From assembly GCA_949987695.1 (NCBI GenBank), contig OX465289.1:176053532-176117531 (forward strand): a DNA stretch of 64,000 bases. Direction: 5' to 3'. The translations under genes and the position numbers were made by a program. This DNA is from Merzomyia westermanni (Eukaryota; Arthropoda; Insecta; Diptera; Tephritidae). Numbering within the stretch: the first letter of the stretch is position 1; each line of letters starts with the position of its first letter. Under the pieces are notes generated by a model. It ran no database searches and was not told the DNA's origin. It saw only the letters and a list, made by a program, of their open reading frames with translations. Of this stretch, positions 1 to 11,587 are shown in pieces.

Positions 1-1152
1 TGAACTGGGAGTCGGCTAAAATAAAGTGGTGACTGCTCTGCAGTTGGGGAAACTGGATCCGGCAACTTTTTTTGTATCTACATTTTCAAGCCGAAACCCA
101 ACCCAACAGTTTTTAAATGGCCGTCTCTAGAGGGAGCGCATCGAGAGAAAAGCCGTTGGTCTTAAGAAAATTTATTGTTTTAGTTATTTATTACTGCTCA
201 TAGAGCCTAGTTCTATACTTAAAGAATATATTGCATCACTTAACAAATGTTCAATATTTTAAATAGGAGAAACAAAATGTATTCAAGTATTTTAAATTAT
301 TTTATTGAGTTGAAATATGTACCATAAATCTACTCATATCATAGATTTCATGTAATCATACAATTTTGTTTTAAATAATTTATTTTCACAATTCTTAATT
401 CTTTCGGGTAATTCATTGAAGCATTTTAGTCCTTTATAAAAAAAGATTATTTTTTTCAGACTCGGTTTTATAATAATTTAAAATCTTTTGTCTGTCTCGT
501 ATTTCTATCATTGACCTCGTAATTAAATTTAACACCTGTTCTTAGATAATCAGGCAAATTTCCGTTTTTGATATTGTAAATAAATTTCATAGTATGTTGA
601 GGTTACTCTCTCTTTATAAATAGTACAGTATCTGGCCGAGTTAGCTTTTTCTCTGAATTTTTCGAGGTTACCACATAATTTAGTTTGGTTTCGATATTCA
701 TCAGCAAATACATTTTTGTTTTTTTAGCTTTCGAGATAATAGCGGGTAACAAAAAAAATAATATACTTAACCTTATCTGGTATACTCGTACGTATCTAAA
801 AATATTTTTTGTTGAAATAAGACGTAAAAAAAAAAAATTCATTTGATACGCATATTAGCACATTCTTTTTGATTTTTTGTTTGTGGCAACAAGGTTAGTG
901 CAACACTTACGTAAGAGAGCCCATTAGAAATATTTTTGTTAAAACAGCAGGTGGAATACCTTTCTTTTGATACAATTATCAGTATATGTTATTCATTTAT
1001 AAAAATTCCAAGTACGTGGAAACCCCGTAAAAACTTCTTAGTTGCAACACTTAAGTAGAGCTTAAAATGTTGCATTTTGTATACATTTAAAAGTTCAACC
1101 ATACCTGTTAAGTCGCTTGTAAAATGATAACGGATATGCCAAAAAATTAATA
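1..1152. other. AT-rich sequence, nothing recognised
   Basis: No domain-bearing reading frame, tRNA-like box or clear inverted repeat was seen. The one open frame (603-842, minus) is lysine- and phenylalanine-rich and looks like chance translation of AT-rich DNA. Confidence 0.6.
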
Positions 1153-1755
1153 CTAGAGAACGCCCAGTGGTTGAAATTCAACCACTAAAATTAATTTTAT
1201 TTTCATTATTTGCTGTACTTTTCATATGCCTTTTTCCCTTGCTTTCTCTGTCGTTCCTTTCCTCTAATATATTTTCGTTTTCCTTGATTTCTTCTTTTAC
1301 TCTCTGCAGTCTCTATTTTGTATTTATTTTATTCTTGCCTTTCCGTACCCTTCCTTTCCCTTTCCTTCCCTTCCCTTCCATTCCCCTCCTTTCATTTCCT
1401 TTACTTTTCTTTTCTTTACTTTCCTTTCCATTCCCTTTCTTTCCTTTCCTTACCTTTACTGTCTTTCCCTTCACTTTATTTTAATAAACTTTGTTTTATT
1501 TTTTTTTAATCTTATTTAATTTATTTTATTTTATTTTTTTTCAATTTACACAAACCCAACCACAAATACAAATCAAGCTTCGGTGTTTAATACTCTTTAT
1601 GAGTAATCATTTATTTTGTTTTTGTAAACCCTGTTTGCAGGTAGCAGCAATGAAGTTTACATATTTGCTCATATTTGAAATTGCTTATTTATGTCTCCAA
1701 CAAAGCAACTTTTCGTGCTCTCAGGAGAACCGCCGAGAGTGGCCAGCGTAGCCAG

Positions 1756-2801
1756 CAGTGTGACCAGGTTAGCCTTTTCGAAGCTAGATTTTGTCTTTTT
1801 TTTGTCCTTTAGCCCCATAATTTTGCTTTTAGCTTTGTGGCTTTTTTCTATCCTTTTTTTTACTCCAAACCTTTTCTGGTCCCAACACCATATTTTTCAT
1901 ACAACTTCGAGGAATAAATAAAATTAAAGTTCAATGAAGGTAGTATTGATGACGATATACAGAAAATTATTCGGAAAATTGTCAACTATTTATAATGGAG
2001 TTGATAACCCAATTGCGACATCGCCTACCTGATAATATAAACTCTATAAAAAATATAATTTTTTTTTCAGTTGATAATTCTTTGAAAGTTACAAAGCCGA
2101 ATGTATTTTCTCACTTTCGAGAAGAAAAGTCTAGGTATTCTCCAAGACACGTAGCATTGATTGAGCTGCAGTGGCGAAGGCTATAAGCCGTACAGTGGAC
2201 AAGTGTGACCTCTACCATAGAATTTTAAGCGGAAGTCCGAGGACAAAAAAATACATTAAACGAACAACCTTTTATAGAACTCGTATTTAGCTTTTTGGTA
2301 TTATCTTTCAGTAATGCGGAGGTTGAAAGAATTTTTAGTGCCATGAACATTTTAAAAACTAAGTTAAGGAACAGATTAAAAATTAAAATGCTTAACTCGC
2401 TGCTTGATATTAGATGTTCGTTAAAACGCTTATCCAAATGTTGCACTGCCTTTAAAATCATCGATGATCTCATCTCTATTATAAATACACAAACTTTGTA
2501 CGCAGACTCAAGCTCTTCTGATACATCAGACGAAGAAAATATTATATAACTAATTAGTTTGTAGTGATTTTTCTCTAGTATGTATTTCTTTGAAAAAATT
2601 TGTGTTGAAACAAGAATAATTCCCTTAAGTTATGTCTACAGCTTTATATACAAATAGTTAAAACTAAAATACAAAATTTGAAATAGATTTCGTAAAAAAA
2701 TTTCTGACTTTTTTTTAGCTTCTTTTTTTCTTAATTTTGGCTTTTTCTAACCTTTTTATTTGCCGATTTAGCTTCTTTTTTTCTATCACCTGGTCACACT
2801 G
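1756..2801 (+). mobile_element. Internally deleted hAT transposon nested in Helitron copy 1
   Basis: Terminal inverted repeats CAGTGTGACCAGG at 1756 and CCTGGTCACACTG ending at 2801 are flanked by a perfect 8-bp direct repeat GTAGCCAG (1748-1755 and 2802-2809), the duplication size of hAT elements. The homologous Helitron at 36320-36350 carries a single GTAGCCAG at the same place, so it preserves the empty site. The element is 1046 bp against 2.5-5 kb for autonomous hATs, so most of the transposase gene is gone. Confidence 0.9.
1995..2549 (+). pseudogene. hAT transposase C-terminal remnant
   Basis: The frame at 2295-2549 reads FSNAEVERIFSAMNILKTKL followed by RNRLKIKMLNSLLDIR. This is the conserved hAT C-terminal dimerisation region (usual form: SNADVERVFSxMN...KLRNRLxxxxLxxxLxIR). 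The upstream piece 1995-2186 looks like the preceding part of the same protein but ends in a stop, so the coding region is broken. The RNase-H catalytic core is absent and no active transposase can be made. The element's own inverted repeats lie outside it at 1756 and 2801. Confidence 0.75.
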
Positions 2802-3396
2802 GTAGCCAGTGATCAATGCAATAAAAACAACTAAAGCAAAAATTCACGATACGTTACTCACACAACAACTGCGCTGTAGTGCGAATGCTTCTTATTCCTT
2901 GGTCCACTACCAACTCTTCGCATTCACAGTGAGAGCCGATCACACGAGTAATACAAAGTCGTGCATGACATATTTACTCACACAACAGCGGCTCTATAGT
3001 GTGAATAAGTGAATGTGTAGTGGTGTGACTTTTATGCAAAATTTCTTATATTAAAATGATTTAAAAAATTTTTTTTATTTACGGATAAAAGTACACCTCA
3101 AAATTTCCTATCTATACATACATATATAATTTGTATACCTTAGAATTATAGTTTAGCAGAAAACGGTTTCACATTGCATTCATCTTGTCTATTTATATAT
3201 AAGATAATAAGATATATAAGGAGGTTTTCTTTTTTGAGAAAATTCTGCATTTGTAATGTTCAGCTGCACACTTTCAAATATAAAATAAGTTCAAGCGCTC
3301 GCTATTTGTTATTTTATTTTAAATTTTGTTTCAATGTCTTCTATACAATTTATATTTTCTTTCCGATTCACCTGTGCGTGTCGCACTTGCCAACTA

Positions 3397-4699
3397 AAGG
3401 GTGTTTTTTTACAGGTTTTTTTTTTGAATAGAGATAAAACTGGCATTTTGTGGTCAAATCTGGCAACTCTAATGTCATTTATGTTCAGTTTGGTTTGCCA
3501 TTTCATCATGAACAGGTTGACAAAAGAACAACGCTTGCAAATCGTGCAAATTTATTTCAAAAATAATGGTTCAGTTCGCGAAGTTTACCGTGAGCTCCGT
3601 CCATTTTATGGTCGACATAATCGTCCATCAGAGCAATTAATTCGGTTAACCATGGATCGTTTTCGCACTACGTTTACTCTATGTGATAATACGCATCCGC
3701 AGAGACGTCGAACAGTGCGCACCGAAGAAACAATTGCCGCTGTAGAGCAAAGTGTTGAAGAGGACCCGAATGAATCGATTCGCCACCGTGCACAGCAATT
3801 GGAGCTTTGTCCATCAACTTTATGGAAGATTTTGCGCAAAGATCTTGGCTTGCGACCTTACAAGATCCAGCTTGTGCAAGAATTAAAGCCGCGAGACCAT
3901 GCAATGCGTCGTGATTTTGGTGTATGGGCCGAAAATGAGATTGATTTCGATGCTGATTTTCATCGCAAAATTTTGTTCAGTGAAGAGGCTCTTTTTTGGT
4001 TGAATGGCTACGTCAACAAGCAAAATTGCCGCATTTGGAGTGAAGAGAATCCACATGAGACCCTTGAAACGCCATTACATCCACAAAAACTGACTGTTTG
4101 GTGTGCTCTATGGGCTGGTGGAGTCATTGGGCCATACTTCTTCCGCAATAATGCTGGAGAGGCAGCTACCGTTAATGGAGACCGGTATAGAGCCATGATA
4201 ACCGACTATTTTGTTCCCGAATTGGATGGCATGAATGTGGATGAGTTGTGGTTCCAACAAGACGGCGCTACATGCCACACAGCGCACGTCACAATCGATT
4301 TATTGAAGGAAACATTCGATGAGCGCATAATTTCGCGGAATGGACCTGTCAATTGGCCACCGAGGTCGTGTGATTTGACACCATTGGATTATTTTCTTTG
4401 GGGATATGTGAAGTCGCTCGTCTACACCAACAAACCAGAAACGTTAGGGGAATTGGAAGCCAACATTCGTGGCGTTATTGCCGACATACGGCCCCATATG
4501 CTCGAAAAAGTGGTTGAAAATTGGACCTGTAGAATTGGCTTTATTCGAGCCAGCCGCGGCGGCCACATGCCCGAAATCATATTTAAACATTAATGACATA
4601 AAATTATCCTTCCCATAAAGCCAAATTGATGGACCTTAAAGCGATTTTCTTGTGTTTTATTTCAATTCGAAGTTCTATACCCCTAAAAAAAACACCCTT
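3397..4699 (+). mobile_element. DD41D mariner element, copy 1
   Basis: A 1303-bp element flanked by TA on both sides (3395-3396 and 4700-4701). The ends read AAGGGTGTTTTTTTACAGG and, from the right end inward, AAGGGTGTTTTTTTTAGGGG, giving imperfect inverted repeats of about 19 bp. Size, TA duplication and the single 361-codon gene fit the Tc1/mariner superfamily. Copies 2 and 3 differ by a handful of residues and lie in the opposite orientation. Confidence 0.92.
3508..4593 (+). CDS. Mariner transposase (DD41D), probably inactive
   Basis: Encodes a 361-residue Tc1/mariner transposase, which would cut and rejoin the element's own ends in the nucleus. Residues 1-125 carry the two helix-turn-helix DNA-binding units (MNRLTKEQRLQIVQIYF near the start; a second around TLWKILRKDLGLRPYK). 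The catalytic RNase-H fold follows. D252 (QQDGATCHT) and D294 (TPLDYFLWG) are present with 41 residues between them, the spacing described for rosa-type mariners of tephritid flies. The first catalytic residue is changed: copies 2 and 3 read SDEAHFW and this one SEEALFW (D159E, H162L). D-to-E at this position usually abolishes catalysis, so this copy is probably dead although its frame is open. The ATG at 3508 was chosen because it is shared by all copies; the open frame upstream runs through the inverted repeat. Confidence 0.9.
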   Translation: MNRLTKEQRLQIVQIYFKNNGSVREVYRELRPFYGRHNRPSEQLIRLTMDRFRTTFTLCDNTHPQRRRTVRTEETIAAVEQSVEEDPNESIRHRAQQLELCPSTLWKILRKDLGLRPYKIQLVQELKPRDHAMRRDFGVWAENEIDFDADFHRKILFSEEALFWLNGYVNKQNCRIWSEENPHETLETPLHPQKLTVWCALWAGGVIGPYFFRNNAGEAATVNGDRYRAMITDYFVPELDGMNVDELWFQQDGATCHTAHVTIDLLKETFDERIISRNGPVNWPPRSCDLTPLDYFLWGYVKSLVYTNKPETLGELEANIRGVIADIRPHMLEKVVENWTCRIGFIRASRGGHMPEIIFKH

Positions 4700-4701
4700 T
4701 A

Positions 4702-5460
4702 TTATTCTTAATTGTCCGCCAACACAGCATCGGTTTTTTTTTACGAAGCCGTTCTCGCTCTCCCTTATGCTACTCGTTACTTGCTAAGTAACGATCAAGT
4801 TTGTAATGCATGAGCGCAGGGGCATGGTTAAATGATTTATATGGTTAATGCAGATGACATGGCGTCTTCTTCCTCCTCATCTACACCTTTTGTCAAACTA
4901 TCATATCTTTGCTTTCTGTTAACATTCTTTGTTTAGAGTTCATGGAAAAGCTATTGAGTTCGCTTCGTGTTTTATTTATTTTTAATAAAAATTAACTGTA
5001 AATTGATATTTAATGAGTGCTCTGTGATAACATTAAGAAATTTTGTGATTTATGTGTGTGTTATAGGTGGAAAGCTTAGAAAATAGGCGGTTCGTTATTG
5101 CGAGTTCCCTCTCACATGTACATTTTGACATAAGGATTAAACGACGTCAAACGGTAATTTCGTGTTGTTGGCCGATTGCGTCAACCATATATTATTAAAC
5201 CATGCGCAGGGCAACCCAAGGTGGTAACAGTAAATAGATATATTTTTAGAGGAATAAAACGTAAAATTCCTAGCGTTTGATACCCATATTAACATATCTC
5301 ATTTCATAACAAAAAAATAATATAGGTGGCCCCATAACTATAAACGTATCCGGAGTAGCAAATCTAGTACAAATATACAAATATTCAACAATAGATCGTA
5401 GTAAGTTTTAATTACTATATAATTAATATTTAATTGCCTAGGCGGAGCTTCCTCAAAAAG
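4702..5460. other. Unassigned AT-rich sequence
   Basis: No coding motif or repeat shared with the rest of the window was seen. Confidence 0.5.
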
Positions 5461-5469
5461 TCAAGGATT

Positions 5470-6080
5470 ATAACCCATTTAGTGGATTGTATATATCTCC
5501 TCTCCTTCCTACGTGAGCTGAGAATACTATATCACTTCTCGCAATGCCCTCACATTCGATAAGTACGGGTATGTGCTCTGCAGTCTCATCTGTGCTGTCG
5601 CATGAGCAACATAACCTATTGGAGCAGATATCCAGCCTCCTAAGACTCTTCTTCGGAAATTTATTGAAGCACTGATTACCATCAATCCTTTTGTGGCTTG
5701 GTACTCAGCCGAAAGTGTTCCTTGCTAAAAGGCGTTTCGTCTAGAAACTCAAAGGCTAGTGAAATTTTATCCCCACTTAAGATTTTGCTTTAACTGGCTA
5801 TCGATAAGTATAGCGATGTACTCATTTCAGTTTAAATTCATTCGTTAATAGCCTCTGGGGTCTTGGAGTCGTCTGTGTACCACAGCAGAGTGTGGTCCTG
5901 GTGCAAACTTCCATTTCTGGAAATGTCGCATTTAGCTTTATCTCCCAGCTCTATTTTGTTACTATTTCAAACCGACTGACCTTGTTGATATTATCCATAG
6001 GAAGCTCCATGAGTGGGAACTGCTCTCTCAACTTTTCGATTTTTCCGGCTTGAATTATTTTTGCATTTGGTACAAACTCC
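5470..6080 (-). pseudogene. LINE ORF2 3' relic with RNase H trace
   Basis: On the minus strand, around 5890-5855, the frame reads LWYTDDSKTPEA, resembling the TDxSK start of a LINE RNase H domain. Further downstream (about 5640-5560) comes RLCCSCDSTDETAEHIP, a C-x2-C...H knuckle typical of the end of ORF2. RNase H before a C-terminal knuckle is the order in I/LOA-type LINEs. Stops and frame changes separate the pieces, so this is an old 5'-truncated fragment. Its boundaries are approximate. Confidence 0.5.
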
Positions 6081-6284
6081 ACTTAGTACTTGTTGAGCAT
6101 TTTGCTGATGGATTTTAGTGGTCCTTTATGGCAGGCTTAGCTCATCGCGGCCATATTCTAACCTCACAAAACTGCTGGGTATGATGGAATACACTTATCG
6201 GTCCTATCTGTTCGAATTTAAGAGCATGTCAAAATATGTTAACGAACTTCGGTTTGCTGGAATCGCAGCGAGCTGCTCGTCCAC

Positions 6285-9200
6285 AAGCTAGCGACAAAAA
6301 CACTCCTTGAAGGTCAGGTCACCCATCCTTTCGTAGGGAAGTAGAGTATGGGTAACAAGAGGTGAGGGGCATCATGTATGTAGATCAATCATCAAGTTGC
6401 ACAACATTACTTTTGTGCATTCTAGTCGCCTCTTAAACCCCTAACCCGCTGGGTCATAACCACAGTACCACGACTGCTCCACAATAGGTTTCATGATGCC
6501 AGAGGATGCGAACAAAACAGTAGGGATTGTGATAAAACGAGATCCAACTCAACTCCACATACATTTCATTGGCAGAGGTTGTTATGCAGGATGTTCCAAG
6601 GCTAGCACATAACCAGCGATACGTGACGGTAAACTATTTTCTATACGATTGGTATATTTTGGAACCCACTAAATTTCACTTGTCAACGAACTTTTGGTCA
6701 TTTCCGATCTTAAGTCTCCTTTTCTATTTATAGTTGGCTCTTTTAATTTTAACCTAAATTTTTTTCTATAACGATTAAGGTTAATCAGGGAAAAGATTGA
6801 GCGCATTCCAAAGATTAAAACTCCAATTTGTAGAAATCGGCTTAACTAAAACAGATTAAAGAGAGGTATGCTGCATGTACGTATGATTGTATGTCTGACA
6901 ACGGTATTTTCATTAAGGGCTTTAGGCACGAACTTGATGTTTTTGTTATTTGATGATCCCAGTACTTTACCTCAAATTATTTAGAGAAGAACATATATTT
7001 CGTTGCTCAGAAACTTTTCACTACCCAAATTGAATTCTAAGTGCTGCTCAGCGTGGGAGGCATGTATTAGGGATATGATTTCGAATCGGAAAACCCGATT
7101 ACTCAATAATCGATACTTTTGTATAAAGATAAACAGAATTTGTGAAAATGAATTTGTAAATGTGATTTTAGGAGAAAATAATAGAGGATTGCTTATAATT
7201 CGATAAAATAATTAGCATAAAAAAAGTACCAAATGAACGATTTGCAGATTTAATTATTCACACATAAATTTTTAAAACTTTTAAATGTTTCGTCCGTCGC
7301 ACAGAAGGACTATTTAAAAAAACAGACTTAATATGAGTAATTTTATAATCGATTAATCAAACATCGAGTTTTACGATTAACAAAATCGACCAAAAAAGTG
7401 TCAAGGAAATCTATTAAAAAATCGATTATAAAACATTAATCGATTACTTATTGTCTTTCATAGCGCGTAGGACATCCTTTTGAAATTTGGTAACCCAACC
7501 ACAATTATTTGCTCAAACAATTTGTGGTCGCTTGCAAATTAGGACGGCAGCTTCAACCTAAAGTCACCTTTTCTCGTAAATGACTGTGGCGTTGCTAACA
7601 AACTAAACCAGGTAGGACGCCTTTCTACGGGATACCACAGGAATGTGCGCATAAAAATTAAATTAACAATGTGGAAACTCGGCAACTAAAAGTTTGCCGC
7701 ACACATCCATCTAGGTCATACAATCATAAGCTACGTAACTGGCAACTGGCGCCTTCAAAAAGAAAACTTTCTAACCAAACTGACTGGGAGAGCTAACTGG
7801 TATCCAGAAAAAGCAACAAAGCTTGCGTAAAACTGGCGGGTGTAGTGGAAAATATGCCAGTTTAAAGCTGTTGTCAGTGGCTGCCGCGCTTTTGAAATTT
7901 CTAAGCAGGTAAAGCAAACTCTGCGCATTTCCCGAAACTGTAAGTGGGTGGGCGGGTATGTGATTGTAAATGGTATCGTTTTTTTGTTCATGGCAGCAAG
8001 TAAAAGTTGGACAATAAATGTTGTTGGGTGGCAGCAATAAACAACCGGATTTCGATAACAGCTGTTGAGTCTCAGAGTAAGAAGAGGTTGATCGCCCGAA
8101 AATGTATACACGCCAAACGCTGAAATATCAATTGACATTAGTCTTCGAAACTAAATTTATTGCGTCTACATGATTTACTAACTACATTGACTGACGTACA
8201 AAAATCACGTTTTGGACGAGCTGTCGTGAGATGTGTACGGAAGAGCATACAGTGTGGAAAAAGAAAGTATGCGAGGCATATTCCAATCTTTTTCAGAAAT
8301 CTGAGTTTAGTAGCTCAATACCGTTACTAAATTCTATTCGTTTCTAGCAAAAAATATTTTTTCAAGTGATCAAATTTGATAGGTTTTGCCATATTTTCCA
8401 AATTAAACTGATGTTATTAAGGAATATTTGACACTTCAAAGGGGATGCCACATCGTTCACAAATTTAATTTAATCAAGTTGATTTTCACTTCTATCAAGA
8501 GATTATAAGTCATCCTCCACCAATTTTTTACAACTCATATGGGAGTCCCTCTTCCGATAATGCCTTGTAACAGTATGCACCTTGAGTAGACAAGGTCGAC
8601 AATGGATTTGAGAAGTTATGTAACTATGAAGTATTTTATTGGGCTGAACAACGTCTTGAATCTCACCTCAAAGTAGATGAATTTAAGGCTGGTCAAATGT
8701 CACCGTGACGCTTTGTGTTGCTGCAATCAAAATTCACTTTCACCCTCATGTAATAAAAAACCAATTCACATAGCAACTTCCATTTACTGACATTCACCGA
8801 AATGAATGAACGCCTTTATACCAAGAATGCATCGTAACGATAATATTATCGCTTACTGAAAAAAACCATTCGTTTTTGTTGAAATGATTAATTTTTTTAT
8901 CGTTCAGGCAATTATCAAAATAATTTCTTTATGCTAAAAACAATAATGAAATTATCAAAATAATAATATTTCGTTAATTAACGTAACGTGAAAACACTAA
9001 ACTTTATGTTGTTATTCTACTGGCAATGCCGTCACGAACAGTCGGCCGAATGACATACATACAAACTTCACATATGAAAGCAAAGTAAGTATGAGAGCTT
9101 TGGTATGTGTAAGTTTGAGTAAGTTTTTCATTAATTTCTAACTTTTTAATAATATAGATAATTATTTAATTACTTATTTGCATAATATAATTCCCATGGT

Positions 9201-11110
9201 AATTTTTCAAAGCTCAAAAATCAAGTTTATATTTGCGCGAATTGATTTGATTTAAGTGGGAGCTATGTATGCGTCTCTTGTAGGTATTGCCAGCACAGTT
9301 TAATTGAGATATTTTCTTTGATTTATTTCGTTGCAACGTTATCGGTACCATTTTGTTTATTTAGTTTTGTGAACTAACGAAACGCAATGGAATCGTATCG
9401 TTCGTTGAACTTCCCTGCTTTAAATAATAAGAATTTTCTTTTAACGAGAAGATGTGACATATTTTGTAAATAGTTGTTAAATAACGCTTAACATCATCAG
9501 TTAAAAATTATTTACCAATAGGGGCACCTGTTTTTTTTTTTCATGACATTCATAAATCATTGCAATTGCTTTGCAACTCGTTTACAAAAGAGACAAGCGA
9601 TATCGATATTCAGAGCAACTACCGCTACGCGAACAAAATTAATATGCTTAGCTGAGTATATCTAGCTGACCCGGCAGACATTATTCTGCCTGAACTACCC
9701 CCTACTTGACTAAATCTGACCAATTGTACACACTTCTGAGGAGTAAATTAATTTATTTGTATATAAATAGCTTCCTTACTAACCACTGATAACCACATTT
9801 TCCCAAAATATCAATACATGCACATTTTATGTTTAAAAAAATTTCCAAATAGAGCAGCTGCTTTCAAAAGTCAATTTATGTTTGTGAAATTTATTCGAAA
9901 AACGAAAATATCGCATGAAAATCAAGAAAGATGCATGATTTCGCTATTGCAGTGGGATATTAATTACTTGCCCGGATATTTTGTTTGTGTGTTATCCGAT
10001 TTGCCTAATTTTTAGCAGGAGTATACTACATGCTATTGTAAAGCAGCTAACTAATTTTCATTGAAATATCTAGTTAAAATTACAAGCAATCGCTTTTGAA
10101 AATAACAGAACTTTTATTCTGACAAGTGGGCGTTGTCACGCTTACTTCCCAAAAATCCACAAAATTTTTTGCGATCGAGTTTTCCTTGAAAAGCTTATTA
10201 TGTGTGCACGTTCTTATTGATATAGCTTGCACAGTTAGAGAATTTTTGCGTTTTAAATGTTATGAAAAAAATTTTCAGAACTATGTTGAAAAAGTGGTCG
10301 TGGTCCTGAACCGATTTCCCCCATTTTTACAATAAACAGCTACCCTTTTATAACTATTCAACATTTTCGCCAAATTTCATTTCGACAAATCTATTTTTGC
10401 CGGAGTTATGGCATAAAAAGTTTTATGGAATAACCCACTTTAAAAAGGGCGGGGCCACGCGCATTTTCGAAAATTTCTTCGATCACGGACACTTTGAAAG
10501 TGAAATATATGGGTCGTTCTATATCATTTTTACAATTAAAATTTAGATTGGCCTGAAAGAATTTTTTTTATTTTTTTTATTTCGCATATTTTCAAACTTT
10601 TGATATACGAAAAAATATGAAAATTTAGAGATAATTTAAAGCATTATAGTTTCTCAACGAATTCTTGGAAAAAAACGAAACTCACAGGTTAGATTAATAA
10701 TCGTTTATACTCTTTAGGTAGGGAAACAAATATTTTTTTGGTTATATTTATTTAGAATAATAAACTTAAAAAAAAAATTATAAGCAAATGTAAATAACTA
10801 AAAATGGGACTTGTAGTTTGAAGAATATCTCCTAAAAATTTCAGAGTGCTACGTTGAGTAGTTTCTGTTCCACAGCTAATTGTTTATAGCCATCTCAGCT
10901 GTAAGCTCATGTAAATTATACCTAAGACCAATGGCATTCACTTTGTTTGTGTTTTTTGTGAAATATTTTTAATGAGTTGTTTTTTTAACATTTTAAAATT
11001 AAACACCCCAAAATCTATAAAAAATATTAGTTTTAAGTAAAAACACCTTTTGATTTTTTTAACTAAGTCTCGAAAAAAAAAATATTTACTTTTCAAAATC
11101 GCTTTCAATA
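6285..11110. other. Long region without recognisable genes
   Basis: No supported gene. A 127-codon open frame on the minus strand (7755-8138) has no recognised domain. The part at about 10080-10700 contains a 'ggggccacgcgcattttcg' phrase and ATTTT-rich stretches like the decayed dispersed repeat at 36950-37350. The rest is AT-rich and unassigned. Confidence 0.5.
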
Positions 11111-11472
11111 CGCAAAAGTAATCCTCCTATCAGAAAATGCTATAAATTTTGCGATTGGCCCCTAAAGGCAGTTCTGTTTTGACATTTGTGTAGTAAACAC
11201 ATGTGAAATACACGTTAATAAACAATGTTATGCTACACTGCTCCAGAACGCGGAATATTGCTGACTATTTATTTGACCAATAATCGGTCGGGGCCAAACG
11301 GTTACTGTGAATGGTGAGCGCTACAGAGCAATGATCAACGAGTTCTTTTTGCCGCAACTTGATGAATTGGGATTAGAAAACATGTGGTTCCAACAAGACG
11401 GTGCAACAGCACACACTGCACGTGCCACAACCGATATGCTGAACATCGGAAGCTTACTTTTGCGCCACCTTG
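11111..11472 (+). mobile_element. Mariner deletion derivative A (short non-autonomous element)
   Basis: The right end reads CTTACTTTTGCGCCACCTTG followed by TA (11473-11474). The left end is slightly truncated (starts CGCAAAAGTAATCC) relative to the homologous copy at 63528-63866, which keeps GGTGGCGCAAAAGT. Inside, the start of a transposase frame (MLRYTAPERGILLTIY, about 11228) is joined directly to the catalytic-core stretch TVNGERYRAMINEFFLPQ and MWFQQDGATAHTA, so roughly the middle 180 codons are missing. It belongs to a different Tc1/mariner lineage from the three DD41D elements. It is non-coding in practice and depends on a helper. Confidence 0.8.
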
Positions 11473-11587
11473 TATCAGTTTAGAATATTTATTTATATAA
11501 CATTTTTCTGATATCGGCAACAGAGCTTTTCCATACAAAAACTGTAATAGTTTGTAAAATAAAAAAATAATTCATGAAACTATAATA

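Larger units (their letters stand above)
1153..3204 (-). mobile_element. Non-autonomous Helitron copy 1, interrupted by a hAT element
   Basis: Read on the minus strand, the element starts with TCTTATATATAAATAG at 3204 and ends in CTAG at 1156-1153. The flanks are A on the 5' side and T on the 3' side, as expected for Helitron insertion between A and T. Ten bases before the CTAG is a palindrome GTGGTTGAA(A)TTCAACCAC, the usual 3' hairpin. A homologous copy lies at 35440-36934 on the plus strand and a split copy at 22942-25927. Without the inserted hAT element and its duplication the copy is about 1.0 kb. It encodes no Rep/helicase, so it is a passenger that would need a helper. A pyrimidine-rich TTCCC tract (about 1340-1480) is part of the element and is purine-rich in the plus-strand copy. 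Family naming rests on termini and flanks alone. Confidence 0.75.

Noticed and set aside
7755..8138. 127-codon open frame on the minus strand
   Set aside because: No domain, no repeated relative in the window, no splice or start context to support it.
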